The notes under the pieces were generated by a model, which was not told the origin of the DNA, searched no databases, and saw nothing but the letters and a program-made list of their open reading frames with translations. From Myripristis murdjan (lineage: Eukaryota; Chordata; Actinopteri; Holocentriformes; Holocentridae), in contig NC_043983.1 in NCBI RefSeq assembly GCF_902150065.1, forward strand, positions 18,241,321-18,305,320: a stretch of 64,000 nucleotides of DNA, read 5' to 3'. Within the stretch, counting starts at the first letter, position 1. Each line of letters starts with the position of its first letter. Positions 53,820 to 64,000 of the stretch are shown here, in pieces. The translations under genes and the position numbers were made by a program.

Positions 53820-53960
53820 CTCTTGAACTACAAATCAAGTATTTTTTATGTATAGCACATTTCACACAATGTAATCTCAATGTGCGTCACACAAAATAAT
53901 ACTAATAATATAAATGTAACAGTAATACAAAATACAGAGCATCACAAGAGGCAGCATTGA
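53820..53960 (-). repeat. LINE 3'-end fragment
   Basis: TTTATGTATAGCACATTTCA and CAATGTGCGTCACACAAAAT are the inverted 3' end common to truncated Rex/CR1-type LINEs in fish. No coding part. Confidence 0.4.
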
Positions 53961-54198
53961 TTCCAACGCTTCTCTGTCAAAGTTGAAAGGATCTATATTA
54001 CTGTAAAGACAAGGCTCCTGTGTATACGAGCTCCCTCTAACCGACTGAATCACAGTTGACTTTGAAAACTTCCCTGTTTGAGGACAGATGGCCTCGGGCA
54101 CAAATGAAGTAGTCAGGCTGACAGAGCAGCACCAAGCTCTGAAATGTGACACACAAGAGACTGGACCTAGCATTCACATAGACAAACAAACAAGCAGG

Positions 54199-54200
<2 letters not shown>

Positions 54201-54231
<31 letters not shown>
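54201..54231. repeat. (AC)n microsatellite
   Basis: About 31 bases of pure AC repeat. Confidence 0.95.
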
Positions 54232-54234
<3 letters not shown>

Positions 54235-54744
54235 GCTCACATGATAAATCCACATTGATTAGGATCAGATCTAGATGGTTGGTGCCGTGATGGAAACACT
54301 CCCACAATCTGAAAACAAGATGGCCTATATAATCCAAATAAACATCGCAGCAGCACTGATATATTGTGAACACCAGAGACGGCAAAAGATACATCATAAA
54401 ATGTATCCTGTTACAAAATATAAGTTTATCAAAATAAAATACAAAATAATGGCGCCAGAAAATGTGTAAAGATATAAACACAAATATTTTATGTTTACAA
54501 AATACAGGAAAATACGTTTGTAACACTGGGCATTCTGACTTTGTACAAAATGGCAGAACATTTGAATTTTTATGATGTATTATTACTATTATTAGTAGTA
54601 GTGGTAGTATTTAAACTACACATTTTTTTATTGTGGCTGCTGCTCTACGCGTGTTTTGACTGGTTGCAAGCGTTTGATAAGTGGTCGGTATGATGACATG
54701 ATATGATATGGACTTTCATTCATTTTGTGGAGATATAAGTATTT

Positions 54745-55200
54745 GTTAAGGTGTTGCTAATTGTTTGTCAGGGTGTTGGGGATGGTCGTTAGCGCATTGC
54801 CAGGGAGTTGCTATAGTGTTGCGGGTGGTTGCTAAGGCATAGCTAGGTGGCTGCTGTGGTGTTCCTGATGGTTGCTAAGGTGTTGCTAAGTGGTTGCTAT
54901 GGTATCTGGGGGTGTTGCTATGGATGTTGCTGGGGTGCTGTGGGTGGTTGCTAAGGCATTGGTAGGTGGTTGCTATGGTATCTGGGTTTGTTGCTATGGA
55001 TGCTGCTGCGGTGTTGTGGGTGGTTGCTAAGGCGTTGCTAGGTGGTTGCTATGATATCTGGGGGGGTTGCTATGTGGTTACTATGGTTTTCTGGGATGTT
55101 GCTAGGGTGTTGTGGGTGCTGTCTAAGGCATTGGTAGGTGGTTGCTATCGTATTTGGGGTGGTTGCTAGGGGGTTGCTATGGCATTTGGGGTGATGGCTC
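54745..55200 (+). repeat. GGTTGCTA minisatellite
   Basis: Diverged tandem units of roughly 42-45 bases built from TGGTTGCTAAGGCGTTGCTA and GGTGGTTGCTATGGTATCTG, repeated for about 450 bases. G-rich on plus. Internal copies differ by a few bases and by deletions. Confidence 0.85.
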
Positions 55201-55904
55201 AGGTGTAGTGTAGTGGCAGTAGTGCTAGTGGCCACTGAGACAGAAAAGAAGAGATACATAGAGGTGTTCAGGGACAGACAGATATTCTACAGACAAATGT
55301 AAAACGCTTGGAAAATCACACTAAATGTCAATATTTATAGAGGTAGATTAAAATGTGATGTGATCTAAGACATACTTAGATCTTCTGCTTAAGTAAAAGT
55401 AATACACTGTAGAGAGCATTGTAGAAATATTCAGCATCTAAATGTACCTATAGAACAAAGAAAGCATAGATTCAAAAGCATAGCAATTATACATTTGGAG
55501 TGTTACCTTTTTTGTCAGAACTGTGATTGAACTGCCGCATTGGGCCATGCACGGCAAATTTTGGTCACTCCCTACAACCTGCAGGGGTGTTTAGCGGGAC
55601 GCATGTGCAGTAAAGGTGGCGTCGAGGCTGCAGCCTGTCAAGGTTCAGAGTCTCTGTGCAACTTGTGAAGCCTGTATCATAGTTGAAATTCTATCCATAA
55701 CATTTTTTTTTCAGTGAATCTCTTAGTTACATTAGTATTGTTCATGTGAAGCAGCCATTTCTTCAATCTGATGCTTTCATTTTTGTTTTTGCTCATTTAT
55801 TTACCTTGTGGGGGCTTCACGGTACCATGAGGGGGAAACTGCTACCTAGTAAAGCAAGTTCAGTTGAGTAGAGTTCAGTTTCAAATTACTTTATTTCAGA
55901 CACA

Positions 55905-55947
55905 TAGATCCATATCAGTACATATGCATAGTACTGATATGGATCTA
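55905..55947. repeat. 17-bp perfect inverted repeat
   Basis: TAGATCCATATCAGTAC, loop ATATGCATA, then the exact reverse complement. A second, smaller inversion (TTGCATAT/ATATGCAA) follows within 20 bases. Possibly the end of a truncated element starting near 55870. Confidence 0.75.
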
Positions 55948-56281
55948 TTGCATATAGAAAATATGCAATAGAGAAATAAAAAATACAATACAAAGACAAC
56001 AGCACAAAAATATAAAAGCATGGCAGTTCAAAAGTGCACAGTGATCAAAACGCATACAAGCATTTAATCCAGTGTTTCCAAAAACAGGATGAGTACGTTG
56101 TGTCAATTATGATTTCATTTTTTGAATCAGTTAATTAACACATAGATTTGTACATAAGCTTCCTCAACGCAGCATGAGAGCTGAGAACATCACTACTCAC
56201 AAGCAACAACTGTGCCAGGAAACTTGTGCTGGCCTGCAAGTGTTTATGGAAATACTGTGAGTTGTTTGGGCTTTCAAAATC

Positions 56282-56283
<2 letters not shown>

Positions 56284-56312
<29 letters not shown>
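56284..56312. repeat. (GT)n microsatellite
   Basis: About 29 bases of GT in the spacer. Confidence 0.9.
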
Positions 56313-56879
56313 CTTGTGTATTGTTCTTCATTTAAGATTTATTTACTTTTTTATGAGCCACAGAAAAAGTATTTTGAATATTTTGAAAATACAAAATTAC
56401 TTCACTCTAAAGCATCTTGTTGCAAATTACATTTGAGTTTTTTTCCAGCTGTCTCAACTACCAAATAAAGTTTAATTGTAATTGTAATAAGTATTTCAAA
56501 TATTAGAGAAATACTGCCCGCCTCTGGTGAACACAAAGGGCATCTTCCACCAAACTCTTTAACAAACACGTGCAGGGACACACATATAACATGCAGAGGA
56601 CACATCATGTGCAGCTCTTGGCTCATGTGCTGGGCGACAGCAAACACATTCTGGAAAGCAGCAGAAAGCAGCAGAAAGCAGCACCACCATCTGGTGGCTA
56701 CAGTCAGTACAATATGGACATAAAGCACGATGAGGTGGGCTGGTGGTCTCACAGTTTGAAAAACATGATTCATTTTTTTAGATTTTATGTCTGATAAGTG
56801 TGTTTCAGCTACTCAATACATTTCCTAACAAGTGTAAGTGTAAAAATATATTTAAAATCAAACAGGACTATGGGAGCAA

Positions 56880-57110
56880 GCCGAGGAGGCAGTTTTTTGT
56901 GTGTGTCAGTGCAAAAATGTAATAATACTCCTTTTAACATATTATAATTTGTGTGGTCTGAGAAAATAGACATCTGTACCTCCTCTTGGGTGTGTATTCA
57001 AGCTTCTGAAAATCTCGACCATGTCAGGAGACTTTAGCCGATCTGAGGTCATTTCAGAGAGAGAGGGCGTTCCTATTAGGTGGTCAAGAAAGAAAGTGGC
57101 TGCTTCACAT
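56880..57110 (+). repeat. Dispersed repeat, upstream member of a pair around the tomm70a promoter
   Basis: GGTCTGAGAAAATAGACATC, GTGTATTCAAGCTT and CAGAGAGAGAGGGCGTTCCT recur in the same order and orientation at 58985-59130. Family unknown. Confidence 0.6.
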
Positions 57111-57599
57111 GAAAAAAAAGTATATTTTAAAAAGTGTTTTTTTACATGACTGGATCATCAACTACAATACAAGTTTTACACAATATTTTATTTCATGGGT
57201 AGATCATCAACTACTGTACAAGTTTCACAAGTCTCGCTTTGACATTTTTTGGCATATGCTAGCAGTGTAGCGGTCCACAGAGGTTAAAGTACAATTCGGG
57301 TCTAGTACAATAAAACAATAGCAACAAATGAACTAAAATGCATGAGGCTAAGTTTCTTTTCATTTATTTTAATAATCAGTGGTGCAAGTTAGAGTTTGTT
57401 CCACCTAGTGTTGTTTAATCCCACTGTTATTCAGAGAGCTGTCAGATATGTGGGTTTACATCTTTCTCTCTCATCTGAAACAAATTCCAGCTTAATTGGT
57501 AGAGCAATCCTAAAATGTTTTCATTCAAGTATTTAAAAAATAGGATACATGACAAATCCTTGTCTGTGGAGAGCAGCATTAAGCTGTCTGTCAGTGAAC

Positions 57600-57762
57600 A
57601 GCCTGCCGGGAACTCATCAGAAGAAGAAGAAACACCATGTGGAGTCACCGCCGGTATCCCATGAATCCGCGGTGTCTTCGTGACCTCACACAGCACGAGA
57701 AGAAGAAGAGGCGGCAGCGGCGTCAGGTAGTAGCCAAAGATTAGCTGTAACCGTGGTTGATT
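57600..57762 (+). promoter_or_regulatory. tomm70a promoter and 5' UTR
   Basis: The sequence before the tomm70a ATG turns CpG- and purine-rich (GGCGGCAGCGGCGTCAGG). No TATA box; typical of a housekeeping promoter whose CpG-rich zone runs on into intron 1. Confidence 0.5.
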
Positions 57763-60700
57763 ATGGCTGCTTCAAAGCCAGTCGAGCCGCAGTCCGGGAG
57801 TGGACTACCCCGCTGGCAGCTGGCACTGTTGGTGGGGACCCCGATAGTGCTGGGAGTCGGGGCTGTGTACCTGTGGAACCGCAGCCGGACGAAGGAGCGG
57901 CGAGGGAAAGGCAGCGGGGAGAGGAAAACTCCAGAAGGCAGCGCCAGCCCCGTGCAGGGCCAAGACGGCGCGGCCAGGGGCAACAGGGAGCAGGAGAACA
58001 TGGTACTGTCCCCCCGAAGCCTCACCACTCCGCTCTGACACGACCAGTACCACTGGTTGGGTGGTAGTTTTGTGCCTTGCGTAGCGTTTTTGTCTAAACC
58101 GCGTTTGCCGTTAAAGTCTAGTCAAGGACACCAACTGTCTAGCTGCCTGAACGTCAGTTAGCCGTTAGCATGTTAGCATGTTAGCAGCCTCCGTCCACGA
58201 GTGCTGGGTGTTAGCCGATATTAGCTAACCTAGCTCGCTCGGAGGCTAACGTTAGCGCTGCGGCGAGGTTAGCCCGGTTCAAAATGTCGACCTCGCTTAA
58301 TACAAGGTGCGACAGAGAAAACAGAGCGGGGGCAAGGTGTGTCAGGTCAGCTGCTAGGTGCCGCAACACGACAGCACTAGTGAGAGAGATTTTCTAACTT
58401 GTATATTACTTGGGTGTATTAGTTTATCCTGCTGGAAAGGTAACGTTAGCCATCCATTTTAGCAGGGGGAATATCACAGGGGGGCGGGGCTGGTGTTAGC
58501 ATTGAATGCACCGTGTTACAGGTGAGACAGACATACACGCTTACGGGTGGCTGTCAGGTAATAGAAAACAAATGTATCATTACACAAAACAACTGTTTGA
58601 TGTCTTCTAGCTTTTTGTCTTCATTTTTAATCACCAATCTATATGCAGTAGTTCTTATATTGGGACAGTAAAACAGAGAAGTGACGCTGCTGTTTTGCCT
58701 TTTTGCTTTTTTCCTTTCAACATGATCAGATGAAGGTAGTTTTTCAGCTACGCGCCGCAGATGTAAGTCCCATCAATGAAAAACACAAAAACAGGAAATA
58801 CTCTCTGTTTCAAAATGGTTAAAATGATAACTTTTGTCATGAGAAATAACTCATATTTACATTTGGATCACCGGTCAGCCCCACATTAGGCCACATAGCC
58901 TGCAGTTCTTGAGCAATAATTCAAACACAGAACTTTTATCAAAAAATCCATATTAGCTTTTCCAGCATATTGTAATTCAAGAGGTCTGAGTTAACAAAAA
59001 AATAGACTTCTGCACCTCCTTTTGGCTGTGTATTCAAGCTTTAGAAAATCTAGACTATGACCTATCACGGGTAATTTCAGAGAGAGAGAGGGCGTTCCTC
59101 CTGGGTGCTAAAGAAATGTAGAGGCACCTGTATGCGATCAGTTCATGGCAGCCCTGCCCTCACTAGTTTGTAGTAGTGTTATGAGTAGAACTGATGTGGG
59201 CCTTTTGCAAATCAAACTATTTCCTTGTGGCGCACTTTGCAAAAGCAACAGACAAAAAAAATTTTTGCTTTTAGGAGGAGCTGACTGGTATGTTGTCGGC
59301 GGCTTTGCCAGAACTTTACTCAGTAACTTTGTTTACAACAACACAGCTAATTAGGATTAACTTGGTGCACATCTAATTAGCTAATATTGAAGTTATACTG
59401 AGACAGACTATGAATTAGCTTCCAATGTTATTAAGCTTTAAGTAGCTTTAGCAGCACACAGATGATTTTAATCAATTTTTATGCGTTAAAATAAATTTAC
59501 CTCTTCATTGTTGCCACAAGCTATGCACCTTATAGATTGATTGCTTCTGTGTGGACATTTCAGAATTATTATAGTTTTAATGGTTCTCATTTCTCAGCCA
59601 GTTAAGGGGAAAGCTAACAGCAAGAGAGGAGATGCTCAGTTGTTGTCAGCGCCTTTGGTTGAAAAGACTTGTTGTAGCTGTAGTGATGTGCTTTTGAATC
59701 AATTTGTCATTTTCTAAGTTAAAGGCAAATAATGATAATAAAATACCCAAATTCCCCTTTTGTGCCTGAGATGTTGGTCTGTTCAAAACACATTTTTCCT
59801 GTGCCTGGGATGACAGGATGCCAATTTATGCTTTGCAAGCCCTGAGTGTTTGGATAAATACATTTTTTGTATGGTTTAACAGAGACACTGGAATTGTCAC
59901 GTTTTTTGTCTGGACTAGAGAGCTTTTAAATCAGTGTTACGATGGTTGGGGGTTCAATGGTTGATGGCTGTAAGCCACTAGTGATGGAAGATGATATCAT
60001 CCATCGATCAAACCCTACTTAACACTTATGTTGGGAGAGTGAAGGAGAAAGCAGTAACTGTATTTGGCTAAGGAGAGCTTCAGACAGCAAATATTGTTTA
60101 CCAGAAGAACAGATATAAAAGCTGAGCATTAACCTAGTTCCATTGATGTGGTGGGGTTATTATGATCAGTTATTGGAAACCAAATGAACGAGAGCACTTG
60201 AGCAATCAAAAGCTTGAAATGCAGGTGAATTAGCCAGGCTCAAATAGACTGCAGACGAGTTCAGTACTCATGCAGTTAGATTCGGCCTGGCTACCTGTGT
60301 TTTCTTTAAAACAGAACAAAGCAGCTGGAATGGCTTGGCTGTTTTGAAAGCTTGAAATGGCACCAGCTATCAAGATGAACGGTGGTTTGACTGGTATTGA
60401 TCAACACTTGTAATCAGCCACTGCTCTATTTGGCCAGTTGCACATTTGATCAACTAAATTTTTAAATATCGTACTCTCAGTCAAATCTAAGTTATAGAAG
60501 TCTATTCACATTTAGGACAGGGCTGGTGATATGGACAAAATGAAATATCACAAAGGTAGTCAATGACTGAATACCTCCATTTTGTGACTATATTGCATCC
60601 CTTTACTGTAGTGCAGCCATGAAAACCAGGAAAAGGCAGCGCTTATCCCTTATCATGGTGTGATGCCTTGTCCAAATTCCCAGCCGTTATCTAGTCATGT

Positions 60701-62755
60701 AACACACTGCCAATATAATATCAATATATTGCCCAGCCCTAATTCAAGGTTGTTGAGTAAGGTTGTGCTGGAATATCACAGTGGTTGAACTTAAATGAGT
60801 ATTATCTGGAATGTTTAGGCTTTCTGATTGCCTGGATGTTACCCTGATACCATGTTTTCAGATCACCTGCTAAACCTGTTGCCTTGTAAGGAGTATGAGG
60901 GACACTTAAATATGCAGAGACTAGAGACACAGTCTACAGGCTCTTGAGTTACAGAGATACTGGAGAGTAAGGGACAGGGAGTACTGCACTGGGTCAAACA
61001 CAAGAGAAAATGGTAGAAGTGAAAGCGAATATAAAATACCGTCAAGTGCTCTTCCAATACAAGACAATAAAAATGAACATTAAACTGTCTTGTGAAAGAA
61101 GTCAACTATGAAAAACAGGTCAATAATCTGAGGCACTCATTGACAAAAAGTAAGAATACTTTAACACGGGACAGCAACCAGTGGCACCCGGACACGGGTC
61201 AAGGTATGTCATGTAGTCACTGGTGACCTTTTAAGTTTCACAGATGTTTGTATGTTGTTCGTACCCTGATGATGACGATGTAGTTGAAACTCATTGGTTG
61301 TAGCACCATGCCAATAAAGGACTTTTACTTTTTGACACAATCAGAGTCTATCAGTTTATTGGCCTGTTTTTTACAGTTGTACTTCATTCATAAGACAATT
61401 TAACCATTATTTTTTGTAGTCTGACAGAGGAAACCATTTAACCAAAAAATATGCTTTTTCCCCCTCTCATTTAGAGCCCTTTGGACCGGGCCCAGGCAGC
61501 AAAGAACAAGGGCAACAAGTACTTCAAGGCTGCTAAATATGAGCAGGCCATCCAGTGCTACACAGAGGCCATTGCCCTCTGCCCCTCAGACCAAAAGGCG
61601 GATTTGTCAACGTTTTACCAGAACAGAGCAGCAGCCTACGAACAGCAGGTTAGCACCACCATCACAGACAATGTGTCCACAGATTCCTGTTCAAATGTAA
61701 TGAACCTGACTTCCAGCAGAAGTGTTAAATGAATTTGAGTGCCAAAACCACGGGCTGGGTGATGTAATATATGCATCAAGTCGTGTATTATTGCTGTAAA
61801 ATAACAAGAAGTATCATTTTAGATGAAATGGGTAGAGGTGGTGCAGGACTGCTCGCAGGCGGTGGAACTGAACCCACGTTACGTCAAGGCTCTGTTCAGG
61901 AGGGCCAAAGCTCTGGAAAGACTAGACAACAAGAAGGAGTGCCTGGAAGGTGAGACTCTCACCTATTCTTTAAAAGTTAATGAAAACTGCAGCCTTAATT
62001 TTAAGATTGTCAGTAAGTCTTTTGACTAATATTATTTTATTAAATTAACCATTTAGTCTATAAAGTGTCAAAATAATCACAAATGCTCACCAGATGTTAC
62101 TTAAGACCAAGGTGATATCCTTCCTCACTCTGATCAACACAACCAAAAAACATCCAAAGTATTCATTTTATAATGATTTGAAAAGAAATGAATCAAATCT
62201 TAGCATCTTGGTGAAGCTGTGGTGAGCTCTTTACTCAATAAATGACTGCAAGGATGGTGGGAGATGATATCATCAGCTAATGAGCTAAAGTAGAATTTGA
62301 TTTGCACAATTATGTACAATTTTCAGTCAATCTTATCATTATTTCTGCAATCAGGACCAAGTAATTGACAGTTTCTTCTGTACGATCTGTGTTCCTGTAG
62401 ATGTCACAGCAGTCTGTATTCTCGAGGCCTTCCAGAACCAGCAGAGCATGTTGCTAGCAGACAAGGTGTTGAAGTTGTTGGGAAAAGAGAAGGCCAAAGA
62501 GAAATACAAGGTATTAGCACAACTTTACACTCATAGAGACTTGATTGATCTTTTTTTACTTCTCAGCTTGTCATGGATAACGTTTGTTTTTTGTTTTACC
62601 TTTCAGAATCGTGAACCGCTGATGCCTTCTCCTCAGTTCATCAAGTCCTACTTTAGCTCATTCACTGATGACATCATCTCCCAGCCGCTGCAGAAGGGAG
62701 AGAAGAAAGATGAAGACAAGGACAAGGAGGGCGAGGCTGCTGAGGTCACTGAGAG
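57763..62755 (+). CDS. tomm70a: TOM70, mitochondrial import receptor (5' part; continues past window)
   Basis: Outer-membrane receptor that takes Hsp70/Hsp90-bound preproteins, especially carriers, and passes them to TOM40. Five coding exons are seen: 57763-58002, 61475-61648, 61823-61949, 62401-62510 and 62607-62755, about 267 residues of roughly 600. MAASKPVEPQ leads to the anchor LPRWQLALLVGTPIVLGVGA (about 15-36) followed by a basic cytosolic flank. The TPR clamp region starts SPLDRAQAAKNKGNKYFKAA and includes YEQAIQCYTEAI, LNPRYVKALFRRAKALE and the next motif SMLLADKVLKLLGKEKAKEKY, ending before the missing exons in DEDKDKEGEAAEV. No further exon is visible from 62756 to 64000. It is divergent from lnp1 with a 7.4-kb spacer. 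Confidence 0.96.
58130..58300. repeat. TTAGC-rich CpG shore in tomm70a intron 1
   Basis: At least nine GTTAGC/GCTAAC units, including GCTAACGTTAGC, in about 170 bases just downstream of the CpG-rich first exon. Such clusters are frequent beside fish promoters; their cause is not clear to me. Confidence 0.7.
58870..59160 (+). repeat. Dispersed repeat, downstream member of the pair
   Basis: Matches 56880-57110 over its central part (GGTCTGAG, CTGTGTATTCAAGCTTTAGA, GAGAGGGCGTTCCT) and extends further at both sides (CTTGAGCAATAATTCAAACA; GTTCATGGCAGCCCTGCCCT). In tomm70a intron 1. Confidence 0.6.
60518..60742. mobile_element. MITE with GGGCTGG ends
   Basis: CAGGGCTGGTGATATGGACA at left and ATATTGCCCAGCCCT at right are inverse ends. 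The interior AAATATCACAAAGG text is typical of the same family as 34955-35130. About 225 bp, non-coding, in tomm70a intron 1. Confidence 0.55.
61130..61345 (+). repeat. Repeat with AATAAA end and second hammerhead-like core
   Basis: CCTGATGATGACGATGTAGTTGAAACTC near 61265 has CTGATGA, a 3-bp GAC/GTT stem and GAAAC. CCAATAAAGGACTTTTAC closes the segment. It may be the 3' part of a retroelement of unknown family. Confidence 0.35.
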
Positions 62756-64000
62756 GTCAGAAAATACACACATTACCCACTTTATCTTATACACCTAGTC
62801 AGTACCAGGTAGGATCCCCTTTTTGCCTCTAAAACAGCTGAATTTCTTCAATACCTAGATTTAATAAGGCACTGACTTAATGGGTGTGAATCAAACATTT
62901 TTTAACATAATTGCACTAGCAGAATGTGTTTGTGCCTCTCAAGCTAAATTAGAACTTTCACTTGCAACAGAAAGCAGTCTCTTGCTGCACCAGACATATT
63001 TTTTCCATTTCACTCAGGCTGCATGTTTTTGTTCTTAGTCGACAGAAGTGGAACCTTGCAAGGTCCTCTGCCACCATAGCTCATCCACTTTTGGTTCGAT
63101 AACATGTTCCTAGATGCCCCTCTGCACAAAGCTGCACTGAGCCAATGTTTCCCACACATACATTATAGTTGGGAAATAAGAAATACTAGATAAAGGCTCA
63201 TGTTTTCTCTCAAGTAATTTCAGTAGACAGTTGTGTCCGCCCCCAGTCCGCTGCCACAGTTACAGTTTTGTTCTTTGTGCATACTTGTGACATGCATGTG
63301 AATTCTCCTCATCAGGATGATCTCATCAGTGCAGCATTTTACAGCTGATTCGATGTTGTTGTTGTTGTTTTTCTCCTCATCGCACTGAAGACACTTGAGT
63401 ACATTCCAGCATACTGGCTGTTTCTAACATGCTATTGTGGCCCCCCTGGGGAGAAAAATGTAAAGACAATGAAAATTCCTTTCTTGGCCTTGAGTTACTT
63501 AGCATACCTGCCAAATAAATATTACAGTTGTGAATAAAAGTACAGTTGTCCACAATCCAAATAGAGATCAGTTCCAGCGGATGATTTAGTTTGAGAATAA
63601 CTCCTGAGTCAGACCTAAGGGTCATAATTTAAATTACCCTAATATCTACAAAAAATGCAAATATTGAGTATGCACAGCAATATGTATATTTGTGGAGTAC
63701 TAAGCAAGTGATGTATGTCTTCATCCTGTAAGTGCCCTTCACCAAAGCACTGGCTTAGATTTTGAGTTTGGCCCCAGGGTTCTGCACAGTGTCTGCCCAC
63801 TGCTCCTAATACTTCAAGTTCAAATTTATTTGAAGCCCAACATCACTGTTTACAGTCTCAAGGGGTTTTATATGCCCGCAAGTTTACTACAAACAGGAGA
63901 ACATGCCCTGACTTAATCCTCATAGCAGGCGAGAAAAAATTTCTCAAAAAAAAACGAGATAGGTTAAATGCAGAAGTCCAGTTTCCCACGGGATCAATAA
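62756..64000 (+). other. tomm70a intron (continues beyond window) with truncated repeat
   Basis: No exon found. From about 63805 to the edge, AGTTCAAATTTATTTGAAGC and AGTCTCAAGGGGTTTTATAT resemble a very common fish LINE 3'-end repeat with a TTCAA-type tail, read here in reverse. Confidence 0.45.

Noticed and set aside
57753-58067. Alternative + and minus frames over tomm70a exon 1
   Set aside because: Shadows of the recognised TOM70 N-terminus; high GC lengthens chance frames.

Overview
The window is vertebrate nuclear DNA, and the protein sequences and repeats point to a teleost, probably a percomorph. Its genes are split into many short exons, introns are mostly under 3 kb, and it is scattered with fish-type Tc1/mariner, hAT, L2/Rex-like LINE and tRNA-SINE copies plus GT, GATA, GAAA and GAA microsatellites. 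No bacterial genes, CRISPR arrays, rRNA genes or LTR/retroviral coding regions were recognised.

Layout. (1) 1-3079: left flank; at most the tail of an unrecognised + strand gene, otherwise non-coding. (2) 3080-8120, minus: traf3ip2 (Act1/CIKS), the IL-17-receptor adaptor with a SEFIR domain; a likely 5' UTR exon lies near 9184. (3) 8.1-11.8 kb: transposon remnants. (4) 11801-24339, minus: complete chd1l (ALC1), a PAR-activated chromatin remodeler of 25 coding exons and 1,022 residues. It has SNF2 ATPase and macro domains and, unlike the human protein, a C-terminal XRCC1-like BRCT domain interrupted by an AT-AC (U12-type) intron. (5) 25528-28480, minus: sft2d2, a four-span Golgi/endosome transport protein. 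(6) 30998-35933, minus: tmem45a, whose first intron is full of transposons, including a young Tc1 copy; a CpG/CCAAT promoter candidate lies at 40.1-40.6 kb. (7) 35.9-43.5 kb: LINE and nested hAT insertions. (8) 43565-50350, minus: lnp1, whose last two exons encode a RING-H2 finger that human LNP1 lacks. (9) 50.4-57.7 kb: gene-free spacer with foldback elements and a minisatellite. (10) 57763 to beyond the right edge, plus: tomm70a, the mitochondrial outer-membrane import receptor, first five coding exons.

tomm70a-lnp1-tmem45a is the same neighbourhood as human 3q12, with lnp1 and tomm70a divergent. sft2d2 and chd1l have human counterparts on 1q and traf3ip2 on 6q, so the left half is a teleost-specific arrangement. 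These are independent housekeeping and immune genes, not an operon-like system. The most noteworthy points are the BRCT tail of ALC1 with its minor-class intron, the RING finger on LNP1, a possible alternative lnp1 last exon, and nested hAT insertions that can be resolved exactly from their target-site duplications. Exon boundaries were derived by hand from splice sites, frame continuity and remembered human protein sequences; all five gene models assembled complete are multiples of three. No database search was run.
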